Shown piece by piece: positions 42,401 to 50,676 of a DNA stretch of 64,000 bases. The notes under the pieces are model-generated. The model worked only from the letters and a program-made list of their open reading frames with translations, was not told where the DNA came from and searched no databases. Where the stretch lies: assembly GCA_017883385.1 (NCBI GenBank), contig JADGNQ010000002.1, positions 114,734 to 178,733 of the forward strand. The letters run 5' to 3'. Made by a program: the position numbers and the translations under genes. This stretch comes from Candidatus Sulfotelmatobacter sp. GTDB lineage: Bacteria; Acidobacteriota; Terriglobia; Terriglobales; Acidobacteriaceae. How positions within the stretch are numbered: position 1 is the first letter of the stretch; each line of letters begins with the position of its first letter.

Positions 42401-43222
42401 CAGCAGATCCTCCAGAGCCTGGCCGGCCAGGGGTTCAATGTCAATTGCGATCCCGCTACTTTCACTGGCTGCGTCCCCTTCGGGGATATGGACGCCAACT
42501 ACTCCAACGGCAGTTCCGTCTATCATGGTCTTACAGCGAACCTGCGCAAGCGTTTCAGCAACCACTACGAACTACTGGCGTCCTACACCTGGTCGCACTC
42601 CATCGACGACTCCACTGACCTGCAGTCGACGCTGACGCCGCAGGATAGTTACTTCCCTGCCTACGATCGATCTTCATCCCTGTTCGATCAGCGCCAGCGC
42701 TTCGTCTTCAGCGCGGTCTACCAGACTGGAAAGCTCGGGGGCTCTGGCTTCGGCAGCAAATTCTTCAGCGACTGGAGTTTCGCTCCGGTCATCGAAGTGT
42801 CGTCCGGCCGGCCATTTAACATCGTCACTGGCAACGGGGACAACTTGCAGCTGTCCTCCTTGACCGGCCGTCCCAATACCACGGTCAACCCGTCTTGCGG
42901 CCTGGTCTACAAATCCAAGTACTCGCCTACAGGTACGCTGCAGGAGCCTTGCGGTGCCAACTTCAATGGCACTCTTCTCTCGCTCGACGGCAACTTGGGC
43001 CGCAACGCGGGCATCACGCCCTGGACTGTCTTCGACGACATTCGTGTTTCCAAGAAGATCTATTTCGGCGAGCGCTTCAACATGGATCTGATTGCCGACG
43101 TATTCAACATTGCCAACAAGATGAATGTGGCTGCGGTGAGTCCGCTGTTCACCATTGCCGGACAGCCCACCGCCGCCTACGATCCACGGCAGTTCCAGTT
43201 CGCCCTGAAGCTGAACTGGTAA
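39494..43222 (+). CDS. TonB-dependent receptor with carboxypeptidase-regulatory domain (large type)
   Basis: The 1242-residue protein starts at the ATG at 39494 with AAGGGAG six bases upstream. A signal peptide (ASVSFLFLLLSAVAFGQ) is followed by a CarboxypepD_reg-like domain (residues about 25-110: GDLHVNVKDPKGGAVTNATV, LLPPGTYSVTVEAAGF), a plug (TIGQRRIDNLPINGRNYINF, AVQEFQIITNNYASEYGRAS, GGVVNIITRSGSNDFHG) and a 22-strand barrel ending in LKLNW. Receptors of this size import bulky nutrients such as oligosaccharides using TonB energy. A good promoter lies upstream. No SusD partner is adjacent. Confidence 0.92.
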   Translation: MIRTLRSASVSFLFLLLSAVAFGQGGAATGDLHVNVKDPKGGAVTNATVTVQDVAKGLERSATSDGQGGYSAQLLPPGTYSVTVEAAGFTKTQETGVGITVGGLLELPVTLTVSGGKEIVEVSAQGELVETSRSSTTDTIGQRRIDNLPINGRNYINFTLTDSQVVHDAAPNLGAAPTSGLNMSGQRARSNLVNVDGADATDNSVNGVRSTVSQEAVQEFQIITNNYASEYGRASGGVVNIITRSGSNDFHGDVYGYLRNRNFQAVNPFSTVKDPAYTRVQAGTAFGGALKKDKTFYYFSYEITRRHETGFSSIGQDCLTSGGQICFGLSPFDASAFFGAPAGSVSLPLTPDQISFLGNPAVLATVGGSPAYAGEVGQYLGLVGASSGMAVNGAWPLGLTGGFPGVGGFPTSCTSPPCFVPASYQTLASQTGNFPVFEGTSLYSLRLDHNVSSANRLMLRVNVSPSTVTGIEVSGQDQPFGQNAYSRTSQQTYRDVAGTVQDTWAIGNTKVNEFRFQYARRGLSYFYNTQIPGGSDPAINLTGIAYFGREPYSYIQRTETRYQFTDNFSWSIGRHNTKFGADFNYLPVNATFTVNYGGVYDFGAFNAATLGFVNPNPSALPDFPALSPVQSYGAGLPGDFIQGLGSPTDTFKNIPIGVFWQDSWRVSPKVTLNFGVRYDVEIPPKFKAPQGLALPAYKLLGLQKGIQTDKNNFQPRIGLAWDPAGNGKTVVRASYGIFYDHPLLGLYFLGDASDGSSSGQLAFAGTGGCSGPGNPGNLNAITIFQGLPINVASAANPCAATLSSTTATALGFLPDQQRFQALNFPQSAFLNQNYLNPSTFLPLGFQPFGYPQSKNFVYAYAQQANLTVERDLGGGFALSLAYNFNGGRHLNRPINANTVRGDLMIENYLASGGTASSPFTVSGCSVPGAPVPWADSSLLNFFRPSGLNPSIVGAYLSEGPLGAYCVGVAQQILQSLAGQGFNVNCDPATFTGCVPFGDMDANYSNGSSVYHGLTANLRKRFSNHYELLASYTWSHSIDDSTDLQSTLTPQDSYFPAYDRSSSLFDQRQRFVFSAVYQTGKLGGSGFGSKFFSDWSFAPVIEVSSGRPFNIVTGNGDNLQLSSLTGRPNTTVNPSCGLVYKSKYSPTGTLQEPCGANFNGTLLSLDGNLGRNAGITPWTVFDDIRVSKKIYFGERFNMDLIADVFNIANKMNVAAVSPLFTIAGQPTAAYDPRQFQFALKLNW

Positions 43223-43258
43223 GCACTTCTGCGGTGAGGTGAATCAGTCCTCACGCAT

Positions 43259-43302
43259 TGTCATCCTGAGGCCCGCGTTCTTTGCGGGCCGAAGGACCCA
43301 TA
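43259..43302. repeat. Half copy of the TGTCATCCTGAG repeat
   Basis: TGTCATCCTGAG is followed by GCCCGCG-ttcttt-GCGGGCC and GAAGGACCCATA. It matches the left part of the element at 48572 but lacks a clear right end. It follows the TonB receptor stop. Confidence 0.65.
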
Positions 43303-43416
43303 CACTTCTGCCGACTCGCCCGCTGCTACGCACGCCGTTCCCGCGACGAAACTTCCGCCCTATGGACTTCGTAAACTCACAGTAGAATCGTTTTGCGTTT
43401 GAAAGGTTCCTCGCCC

Positions 43417-44427
43417 ATGGCCGACCAGGAAATTCTTACTCCGCCGCAACCACCAGCTCCGCCCGCGCCACAACCTCCGCATACGATCTTCCACGGATCC
43501 AACGGCATCCGTGCCGGCTGGCGCGTGCTCATCTTTCTGGCACTGGTGGCTGCCATAGCGATTGGCCTCGCGATCCCCTTCGTACTGCTGCGCGTGTTAG
43601 GAAGTGGTGGAACTGGAGCGCAGACCAGCATCGGCGTCTCCGCTAACACGCCTCTGGGACTCGGCATCCCTGAGGGAGCCATTCTCTTCTGCACAGCGAT
43701 TGCAGCGCTCGTCATGGCGCGGATCGAGCGCCGACATTTTGGACAGTACGGTCTTCCCGCTCGCTCGGCATTCGGTAAGGATTTCTGGATCGGCACAATC
43801 GCCGGCTTCCTGGCAATCAGCGGGTGCCTGTTGGGAATTTTCGCGTTTCACGGCTTCCACCTTGCTGGCCTTGCCATCCACGGAAGCACCCTCGTCTCCG
43901 CGACTGCAGCCTGGGGCGCAACCTTCGTGCTGGTCGGACTGGCCGAGGAATTCGCGTTTCGCGGATACCTTCAGTTCACGCTCACCACGGGCATGGGGTT
44001 CTGGCCGTCGGCAATCCTGCTCTCCGCGCTGTTCGGTCTCGCTCATGCAGGAAACCCCGGGGAGAGCATGGGTGGCCTTTTCTCAGTGGTACTCTTCGGT
44101 GTGCTGTTCTGCCTGTTTCTGCGGCGCACCGGCAATCTCTGGTGGGCCGTCGGATTTCACGCCGGATGGGATTGGGGCCAGACCTTCTTCTACGGTGTGC
44201 CCGACAGCGGCATCCCTGCATATCACAATCTGTTCAACTCCGCGTTCAGCGGACCGCGCTGGCTCACCGGCGGCACCGTCGGCCCCGAGGCGAGCGTGTT
44301 CACTCCGATCGTGTTGGTGATCGTCGCCATCTTGTTCACGCGCGCTTATCGCGAGAACCAATACCAGCTTCAGGCGTCGGACCTCGGCTTAAACCGCGAT
44401 TTCAAAGGAGCGGTGGAGATGGTCTGA
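43417..44427 (+). CDS. CPBP family intramembrane metalloprotease (CAAX-like)
   Basis: The 336-residue protein starts at the ATG at 43417 with AAAGG upstream. After a Pro-rich N-terminus (PPQPPAPPAPQPPHT) come about eight helices. The family's three motifs are present: LAEEFAFRGYL (E-E-x3-R), ALFGLAHAGNP (F-x3-H) and VGFHAGWDWGQ (H-x3-D/N). CPBP proteases process or chaperone membrane and exported peptides and are often immunity proteins for peptide antibiotics. It converges on the second TonB-dependent receptor gene with a nine-base gap. Confidence 0.92.
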   Translation: MADQEILTPPQPPAPPAPQPPHTIFHGSNGIRAGWRVLIFLALVAAIAIGLAIPFVLLRVLGSGGTGAQTSIGVSANTPLGLGIPEGAILFCTAIAALVMARIERRHFGQYGLPARSAFGKDFWIGTIAGFLAISGCLLGIFAFHGFHLAGLAIHGSTLVSATAAWGATFVLVGLAEEFAFRGYLQFTLTTGMGFWPSAILLSALFGLAHAGNPGESMGGLFSVVLFGVLFCLFLRRTGNLWWAVGFHAGWDWGQTFFYGVPDSGIPAYHNLFNSAFSGPRWLTGGTVGPEASVFTPIVLVIVAILFTRAYRENQYQLQASDLGLNRDFKGAVEMV

Positions 44428-44436
44428 GGTCCGCAG

Positions 44437-46716
44437 TTAGAACTGAAAAGCCAATCCCAGCGTAGGAGTAACGGGCAACCCCTGCAGCATTTTCACCTGC
44501 GCCTGTCCGGTATTTGGATCGACTCCGGACGAGTACACATCACGACCGTTGTAGTGGTTGGTCAGATTTAGCATTTCACCGTAAAGAGTCAACTTCCACC
44601 GCTTGAACGCCCAATCCTTGTCGACGCGAATGTCCAGTCGCTGATACGGGAACCGCAGCGTTTGCGTCCCCACCTGCTGGTAGGTGCTTCCTACCAAAAC
44701 GAAGACCCCGGACGTTACCGGGAATCCCGAGCCAAACAAAAACTTCCCGCTCAGGTTCACCGTCGGATTCAGGCGATACATTGCGAATACGTTCAGGGAA
44801 TGCCGTTGGTCCTCAAGCGTCGAGTAATAGGGCGTGTCGTACGGGAAAAGATTGACGACGCCTCCGGACGAGACCTGATACTGGACCATGTATTGCCGTG
44901 CCTGGGAGCGCGCCAAGGTGTACCCCAACCAGCCCGACAGCCGGTTTGCGCTTCGCCTCTGCAAGACCAGTTGTGCTCCTCGCGAGTAGTCGCGTTGAAA
45001 GGTTCCCTTTGGAATGGGCTCAATTGACGGACAAGAACTGGAGACCGTGGGGTGCACGGCGCCCAAGCCCATGGAAAACGAGTCCTGGCGGTCGAAAACT
45101 TGCAAGCGTACGCGCGTGTTCTCCCCCAAGCGTTGCTCTACAGCCGCAGTGTACTGATCCGATTTTTCGGGCATGAATCCAAACCCGGGACAAAGATCCT
45201 CGACGCGGATGGGTTGGGTGAACTGCTGGTATCTCCCCGCTCCAAACTGGAGTTCAGTGGACGAGGTTGCCCGCACTGCCATCGAAATCTGTGGCGACAA
45301 AGGATGCACTCCAATTAAGTGCAGACTGTCCCAACGGACGCCTCCCAGGATGTGAACTCGTCCGTGTAGCAGGGAGGAAGCCTGCTGCACGTATCCGCTT
45401 TGGCGCAGTCCGATTTCAGCCTGCGAACTCACTTGCGGCGCTCCGGTCGCTGGGTAGAAGGCATCGTACGCGCGGTCGCGTAGCTGGCGCTCGGTCCAGC
45501 CCGCTTCGAGGACGCTGTTTTGCGACCAGGCCCACGTAAGTCCTGTTCCTCCGATCCACTCCGCGTGGTAGGTTGAGTTCACAAGCTGGTGCGCGCTATT
45601 GAATAACTGGTCTGGCTCACGGAGGTAGGCCCCGCGAGCGTCCACCAAGAGACGGGGCGTCACGCTCCACCGCCATCCCAGACGCGCCAACGTGAAATCG
45701 CTTTTGCCGCTGCCGAAATTATTTACATCGGAAGCGGTGGGATCGTGCATGTCGGTGTGCCCACCTGTCGCAAAGAAATTCACATTCTGGCGGGGAGTCA
45801 GGTCGTAGCTGAGCTTCGCGTCGCCATCGTAAAATCCGACGTCCGCAGCGTTCTGCACGCGATTCTTGATGAGGTAATTGATGTAACTCTTGCGCGCCGA
45901 GACCAGCCACGATCCTTTGTGCGCGCTGGCCAAGCCGCCCTCTGCCAGAAATTCGCTGGCGGCGATGCCCGCCGAAAGGCGGAACACCGGAGCTCCCCGG
46001 CTGCCTTCGCGGGTGTGGATGTCGAGCGCCGCGCCCGCCGAGTCGCCGAACTTCTCAGGGTACGCAGCTGGCATGAGCTTCATTTCTTCCACAACTTCGC
46101 TGGTCAGCACACCCAGCGACGCGCCCTCCGCAAAGTTGCCGATCTCGTGGAATGGGCTAGGCACGAGTACGTCATCGATATAGACCCCGACACTCGAGAA
46201 TGGAGCCCCCATCACCGAGAACTCGGCGAAGAATTCGTTGTTGCCTTCCGCCGATACTCCGGGCAGGGCCTGCACCGCGCGGAAGGGATCGTTGGCAAAC
46301 ACCGTCGAGGTCTCGCGGATTTCCGAGCTCGTAAGGTTCGTTTCGACCGTCGCAGGGGAATCGGCGGCCTGGAACACATCCCCGTGTACTTCCACTTTGT
46401 CGGCGTGGTGGAAATTGTCGGGCACCATCGTGATGGAGAATTCCTTCATGTCCGCGGCCGTCGCCAGCGTGAATGGAATCGTCAGCAGGCGGTAGCCCAC
46501 CGCGTTGAGCCGCAGCGTGTAGGATCCCGGCGCGAGATTGGGGATATCGAACTCGCCGCCGATCGAGGTGACGGCGCTGGTCTTGTTCTCAAGCACGACG
46601 ACTTCAATCCGTCCCAGCGCTTCTCCGCCGAGCGCGTTCGTGACTTTGCCCTTAATTTCGGCGGCTTGGGCCGTGGCCGCAATGAGCAGCAGGAGAGCGG
46701 TAAGACGAAGGCGCAT
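44437..46716 (-). CDS. TonB-dependent receptor with carboxypeptidase-regulatory domain
   Basis: The protein has 759 residues from the ATG at 46716 (768 from an ATG at 46743). A signal peptide (RLRLTALLLLIAATAQA) precedes a CarboxypepD_reg domain (EIKGKVTNALGGEALGRIEV, LAPGSYTLRLNAVGYR), the plug (AVQALPGVSAEGNNEFFAEF, SVMGAPFSSVGVYIDDVLVP, EEMKLMPAAYPEKFGDSAGA) and a barrel that ends in LGLAFQF. It is expected to take up a ligand through the outer membrane. It is not related closely to the larger receptor just before it. Confidence 0.92.
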   Translation of the reverse strand: MRLRLTALLLLIAATAQAAEIKGKVTNALGGEALGRIEVVVLENKTSAVTSIGGEFDIPNLAPGSYTLRLNAVGYRLLTIPFTLATAADMKEFSITMVPDNFHHADKVEVHGDVFQAADSPATVETNLTSSEIRETSTVFANDPFRAVQALPGVSAEGNNEFFAEFSVMGAPFSSVGVYIDDVLVPSPFHEIGNFAEGASLGVLTSEVVEEMKLMPAAYPEKFGDSAGAALDIHTREGSRGAPVFRLSAGIAASEFLAEGGLASAHKGSWLVSARKSYINYLIKNRVQNAADVGFYDGDAKLSYDLTPRQNVNFFATGGHTDMHDPTASDVNNFGSGKSDFTLARLGWRWSVTPRLLVDARGAYLREPDQLFNSAHQLVNSTYHAEWIGGTGLTWAWSQNSVLEAGWTERQLRDRAYDAFYPATGAPQVSSQAEIGLRQSGYVQQASSLLHGRVHILGGVRWDSLHLIGVHPLSPQISMAVRATSSTELQFGAGRYQQFTQPIRVEDLCPGFGFMPEKSDQYTAAVEQRLGENTRVRLQVFDRQDSFSMGLGAVHPTVSSSCPSIEPIPKGTFQRDYSRGAQLVLQRRSANRLSGWLGYTLARSQARQYMVQYQVSSGGVVNLFPYDTPYYSTLEDQRHSLNVFAMYRLNPTVNLSGKFLFGSGFPVTSGVFVLVGSTYQQVGTQTLRFPYQRLDIRVDKDWAFKRWKLTLYGEMLNLTNHYNGRDVYSSGVDPNTGQAQVKMLQGLPVTPTLGLAFQF

Positions 46717-46848
46717 GTTCCTGACGGGCAGGGGTGGACACATTCTTCCTCACAGGCAAGAACGATGCAGCATACCTTACTTGCGTTTGCCGCAGTGTTA
46801 CACTTTTCCTTCATCCATCCTTGGCGCTTGCCCGGAGTTCGTTCCCCA

Positions 46849-47511
46849 ATGTCTGAAACGCAAATGCCCACCGCGCGTACCCGCGTGGTCCGCGAAGCCG
46901 ATCGCGCCGTTTACGATCGCGAAGCCGTGTACCGCATTCTCGATGAAGGATTCCTCTGCCATGCCGGCTTTGTCGTCGATGGCCAGCCCTTCGTGATCCC
47001 GACGTCGTACGGCCGGAAAGGCGCCAGCCTCTACATTCACGGCTCGGCCGCGAGCCGCATGCTGCGCCAGATGCAGAAGGATGAAGGCGTGCCCGTCTGC
47101 ATCACCGTCACCCTGCTCGATGGACTGGTGCTGGCGCGCTCCGTCTTCAATCACTCCATGAACTACCGCTCGGTGGTGATCTTAGGGAAGGCAACGCTGG
47201 TGGACGATCCGGAAGAAAAGCTGGCGGCGCTACGCGTTCTGTCAGAACACATTCTGCCCGGGCGGTGGGATGACTCGCGCCAGCCCAACGAGCGCGAACT
47301 GAAAGCAACGTCAGTGCTGCGCGTGCCCATCGATGAATTCTCAGCGAAGGTGCGGGTCGGCCCGCCGATTGACGACGAGGAAGACTACGCGTTCCCGACG
47401 TGGGCGGGAGTCGTGCCCCTGGAGATGGTCGCCGGCACGCCCATCGACGACGCACGCCTGGATCCGGGACGCGAGGTACCGGCGTACGCGAAGCACTACT
47501 CGAGGAGATAG
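46849..47511 (+). CDS. Pyridoxamine 5'-phosphate oxidase family flavoprotein
   Basis: The 220-residue protein belongs to the split-barrel FMN-binding group: DEGFLCHAGFVVDGQPFVIP, TSYGRKGASLYIHGSAASRM, MLRQMQKDEGVPVCITVTLL and NHSMNYRSVVILGKATLVDD. The set resembles NimA-type or general flavin-dependent proteins rather than true PdxH. The ATG at 46849 is where homology starts. The function is unknown beyond likely FMN binding. It is divergent from the receptor gene. Confidence 0.88.
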   Translation: MSETQMPTARTRVVREADRAVYDREAVYRILDEGFLCHAGFVVDGQPFVIPTSYGRKGASLYIHGSAASRMLRQMQKDEGVPVCITVTLLDGLVLARSVFNHSMNYRSVVILGKATLVDDPEEKLAALRVLSEHILPGRWDDSRQPNERELKATSVLRVPIDEFSAKVRVGPPIDDEEDYAFPTWAGVVPLEMVAGTPIDDARLDPGREVPAYAKHYSRR

Positions 47512-47576
47512 CGAGGCCGGAAACTTCAAGGATTTGTGTCCTCAGCGTCCTCTGTGGTTGAAGGTTTTCAGCATTC

Positions 47577-48545
47577 TTACGGGATCAGTAGCAACTTCCC
47601 CGCTATCTTGCGTGCTTCCATGTCGCGGTGAGCCTGCGTCGCTTCCGCCAGCGGGTATGTCTTCGCAATTCTTAGCTTGAGCTTGCCCTCCGCGATCATT
47701 CCGAACAACGCGCTGGTACGCGCCAACAGTTCCTCGCGCGTCGCGGTGAAGTGCGCCAGCGTGGTGCGCGCCATGTAGAGCGATCCTTTCTCAGACAGTT
47801 TCGCCGGATCTACCGGCGGCACCGGCCCGCTCGACATGCCGTAGAGCACAAGCATCCCGCGCAGACCCATCACGTTCAGATTCTTCTCGAACGTCGCCTT
47901 GCCCACGCCGTCATACACTACGTCGACACCTTTGCCGCCGGTCAGACGCTTCACTTCGGCCTCAAAATCCTGCCGCGTGAAGACGATGACTTCGTCCGCG
48001 CCAGCTTCGCGCGCCAACTTCGCTTTGTCGTCACTCGAAGCGGTGCCAATCATCCGCGCTCCGATCGCGTGTGCCAACTGCACCAGCAGCAGGCCGACGC
48101 CGCCCGCTGCCGCGTGTACCAGCGCAGTCTCGCCAGCCTTCAGCTTGTGAGCATCGTTCACCAGGTAGTGCGCCGTCAGCCCGTGCATCATGGCCGCCGC
48201 GGCCTGCTGATCGGTGATCGACGGCGGCACCGGCACCAGATGCTCCTCTTCTGCCGCCACGTACTCGGCATACGAGCCCAAGGATCCGCTCCACGCCACG
48301 CGGTCGCCGACTTTCACCGTTCTCGCCTGCGCGCCCACCGCGGTGACCGTCCCGGCGCCTTCCTGTCCGGGAATGAAGGGGAGCGGCGTCCGAAACCTTC
48401 CGTCGCGGAAGTAGCCATCGATCGAGTTCACGCCCGCGACCGAGACTTTCACCACGGCTTCGGTCGGCTTCGGCTGCGGGACAGGAACCTCCACCAGTTC
48501 CATCACCTCCGGCCCGCCTGTGTGCTGCACGCGAATTACTTTCAT
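47577..48545 (-). CDS. NADPH:quinone oxidoreductase (zeta-crystallin type), copy A
   Basis: The 322-residue medium-chain dehydrogenase/reductase shows the quinone-reductase core: PELVEVPVPQPKPTEAVVKV-like start, LPFIPGQEGAGTVTAVGAQA, ETALVHAAAGGVGLLLVQLA (NADPH site with A-A-x-G-G-V-G), GADEVIVFTRQDFEAEVKRL and GKGVDVVYDGVGKATFEKNL. It lacks the zinc ligands of alcohol dehydrogenases. AAGGAG lies three bases before the ATG. A closely similar gene follows upstream at 48704-49672, separated by a palindromic repeat. Confidence 0.93.
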   Translation of the reverse strand: MKVIRVQHTGGPEVMELVEVPVPQPKPTEAVVKVSVAGVNSIDGYFRDGRFRTPLPFIPGQEGAGTVTAVGAQARTVKVGDRVAWSGSLGSYAEYVAAEEEHLVPVPPSITDQQAAAAMMHGLTAHYLVNDAHKLKAGETALVHAAAGGVGLLLVQLAHAIGARMIGTASSDDKAKLAREAGADEVIVFTRQDFEAEVKRLTGGKGVDVVYDGVGKATFEKNLNVMGLRGMLVLYGMSSGPVPPVDPAKLSEKGSLYMARTTLAHFTATREELLARTSALFGMIAEGKLKLRIAKTYPLAEATQAHRDMEARKIAGKLLLIP

Positions 48546-48571
48546 GGTCTCCTTGCTTGCCCGCCCGCACG

Positions 48572-48677
48572 TGTCATCCTGAGGTCAGCGCAATTTGCGG
48601 GCCGAAGGACCCATGGAGTCGGCGACACGAACGCCGCCGACAGAATGCATAGGTCCTTCGCTGCGCTCAGGATGACA
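48572..48677. repeat. TGTCATCCTGAG inverted repeat, 106 bp
   Basis: The element begins TGTCATCCTGAGG and ends CGCTCAGGATGACA, with GAAGGACCCATGGAG and ATAGGTCCTTCGCTGCG inside. It is a full-length relative of the repeat at 17333-17440 and lies between the two quinone oxidoreductase genes. Confidence 0.75.
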
Positions 48678-48703
48678 ATCGGTGTGGGTTGGACGCTTCC
48701 CGC

Positions 48704-49672
48704 CTACGGAATCAGCAACAACTTCCCCGTCGTCTTTCTTCCTTCCAGATCGCGGTGTGCGCGCTGTGCTTCCCCGAGCGGATAAGTATGCTCAATCCTC
48801 AACTTGAGTTTGCCGGCGGCCATCATGCCGAACACTGCGCCCGACCGCGTCATCAACTCTTCTCGTGTGGCCGTGTAGTGGCCCAGGGTGGGCCGAGTCA
48901 CGTAGAGCGACCCTTTCTGCGAAAGCGCAATCAGATCAAACGGAGGTACCGCGCCGCTCGACCCGCCGAACAGCACCATTACCCCGCGTGGCCGCAGTAC
49001 ATTGAGCCCTTTATCGAAAGTCGTCTTTCCCACCGAGTCATAGACCACGTCGACGCCTTTGCCGCCGGTCAGGCGCTTGGTCTCGGCTTCAAAATCGGAT
49101 TGGGTATAGAGAATGATTTCGTCGGCGCCGGCTTCGCGCGCCAGCTTTGCCTTCTCATCGGTCGAGACGGTAGCAATCACGCGGGCGCCAATGTTGTGCG
49201 CCATCTGCACCAGCAGCAGTCCCACTCCGCCGGCGGCGGCGTGCACCAGCGCTGTCTCACCGCGTTTCAACGGATAGGTGTCGTGCGACAGATAGTGCGC
49301 CGTCATCCCCTGCAACATGGCCGCCGCGGCCTGCTGATCCGCTATACCGGATGGAATCGGCACCAACTTGTCTGCGGTCATGGAGGCATATTCCGCATAG
49401 GATCCCATCAGCCCGGCCCAGGCCACGTGATCCCCCGGTTTCACCGATGTCACGTCCGCGCCTACGGTCGTGACTACGCCCGCGCCCTCCTGCCCCAGGA
49501 CAAACGGCAGCGGCACTTTGTATCTTCCCTCGCGTTGATACACATCAATAAAGTTCACGCCCGAAGCGGACAGCTTCACGACCGCCTCATTCGCCTTCGG
49601 CTGCGGAACTGGCAACTCCACCAGTTCCATCGCCTCCGGCCCACCGGGTTGTTTGACTTGAATAGCTTTCAT
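48704..49672 (-). CDS. NADPH:quinone oxidoreductase (zeta-crystallin type), copy B
   Basis: This 322-residue protein has the same length as its neighbour and shares most motifs: LPFVLGQEGAGVVTTVGADV, ETALVHAAAGGVGLLLVQMA, GADEIILYTQSDFEAETKRL and GKGVDVVYDSVGKTTFDKGL. The two genes are clearly a tandem duplication with later divergence. The substrate is probably a quinone or another enone. It lies downstream of the winged-helix regulator gene on the same strand. Confidence 0.93.
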   Translation of the reverse strand: MKAIQVKQPGGPEAMELVELPVPQPKANEAVVKLSASGVNFIDVYQREGRYKVPLPFVLGQEGAGVVTTVGADVTSVKPGDHVAWAGLMGSYAEYASMTADKLVPIPSGIADQQAAAAMLQGMTAHYLSHDTYPLKRGETALVHAAAGGVGLLLVQMAHNIGARVIATVSTDEKAKLAREAGADEIILYTQSDFEAETKRLTGGKGVDVVYDSVGKTTFDKGLNVLRPRGVMVLFGGSSGAVPPFDLIALSQKGSLYVTRPTLGHYTATREELMTRSGAVFGMMAAGKLKLRIEHTYPLGEAQRAHRDLEGRKTTGKLLLIP

Positions 49673-49726
49673 GGAAGGTTGGATTCCTGATCCTACGCCA
49701 AGATTCGCCGAGAGTGGGGGCCTCGG

Positions 49727-50182
49727 CTAGGACTCGCCGCGCACTTTTGGTGGCGCCTTCGGAACATCCAGCTCCAGGCCCGCGGCCGCCATGATGGCCC
49801 GTCCGAAGTCTTCGGCGGAAACCGTGAAGCCTTCGGCGGGTCCGGGAATGGCCTCTCCGGCCGCGTTGGTTGGCGCCACGAAGCGATAGCCTCGTCCGAC
49901 TACGGTTTGCAGATACTGCGGCTTGGCGGAATCGTCTTCCAGCGCCATGCGTACTTTGCGGATGGCGGTATTGATTCCCTGTTCGATATCGACGAAGACA
50001 TCCTTCCCCCACAGCGCCTCGGCAATCTGCTCGCGCGTCACGAGCTGGCGCTGGTTGTCGATCAAAAACATCAGCAGTTGCAGCGGAAGCCCTTCCAGGC
50101 GTACGGGGCTTCCGCCGCGATAGAGCTGAAAGCGGCCAAAGTCCAATTCAAATTCGGCGAAGCGAACCCTTTTCTCAGGCAT
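49727..50182 (-). CDS. Winged-helix DNA-binding protein (OmpR/CadC type)
   Basis: The 151-residue protein consists of a Trans_reg_C winged helix (residues about 5-105): RFAEFELDFGRFQLYRGGSP, LQLLMFLIDNQRQLVTREQI, LWGKDVFVDIEQGINTAIRK and YLQTVVGRGYRFVAPT. It has no receiver domain and no membrane helix, and the remaining tail is short and acidic. The ATG at 50182 is the start of homology. It is divergent from the 33-residue peptide gene, and the quinone oxidoreductase genes follow it. Either may be its target. Confidence 0.88.
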   Translation of the reverse strand: MPEKRVRFAEFELDFGRFQLYRGGSPVRLEGLPLQLLMFLIDNQRQLVTREQIAEALWGKDVFVDIEQGINTAIRKVRMALEDDSAKPQYLQTVVGRGYRFVAPTNAAGEAIPGPAEGFTVSAEDFGRAIMAAAGLELDVPKAPPKVRGES

Positions 50183-50419
50183 GGAAACCCACAGGCGAAC
50201 AATGCCCACAATTCTTGTCTTGCCTCGGCTTCCCTGTCAAGGGTCCAGGATTCGCGAAAGGCGCAAAGTCGAATCCGCGGCCAAAAATGCACCCAGCCCC
50301 AACCGCAGCTCTTCAGATCAATTGATACGGCTTCAGGCTGGCTCCATGGACGTTTCCTCCTTTCGGATGCAAGATCGGTTCACTTCCGCATCGAGCGGAC
50401 CAAAGTTTCGGAGGTGATT

Positions 50420-50521
50420 ATGAAATACGCAAAAGTGATGTTCGCGTTGATCATGACGATGCTCCCACGCGCGCAGAACGTCCCGGCCATCGAAGAGATC
50501 TTGCTCGCCTCTCGGCAGTAG
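50420..50521 (+). CDS. 33-residue peptide with near-perfect ribosome-binding site
   Basis: The ATG at 50420 is directly preceded by GGAGGTGAT (50410-50418), the full complement of the 16S 3' end. The peptide is MKYAKVMFALIMTMLPRAQN followed by VPAIEEILLASRQ: a basic start, a hydrophobic stretch and an acidic end. A strong terminator hairpin begins 16 bases after the stop. The unit therefore looks like an independent small gene, or a leader with a very strong initiation site. No similarity is recognised. Confidence 0.6.
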   Translation: MKYAKVMFALIMTMLPRAQNVPAIEEILLASRQ

Positions 50522-50536
50522 CGCAGGCACGCAAGT

Positions 50537-50584
50537 ATGGAAGGGTGCGGGAGTTCGGGGGGATTCCCGCGCCCTTCCATTTTC
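50537..50584 (+). terminator. Long terminator hairpin after the 33-residue peptide gene
   Basis: ATGGAAGGGTGCGGGA (50537-50552) pairs with TCCCGCGCCCTTCCAT (50565-50580), 16 bp with one G-T wobble, followed by TTTT. Confidence 0.8.
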
Positions 50585-50676
50585 TGGTTCCAATCATTCG
50601 GGCTACCGCCTTGTACTCACCCTGATCCCAGCGTCAATTCTGCTAAACTGGCTCCGCTCAAAAGGAGCCTTCCCGC

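Noticed and set aside
43393..44427. Peptide-antibiotic (bacteriocin) cluster around the CPBP protease
   Set aside because: No precursor peptide or modification enzyme lies next to it; the neighbours are two ordinary TonB-dependent receptors.
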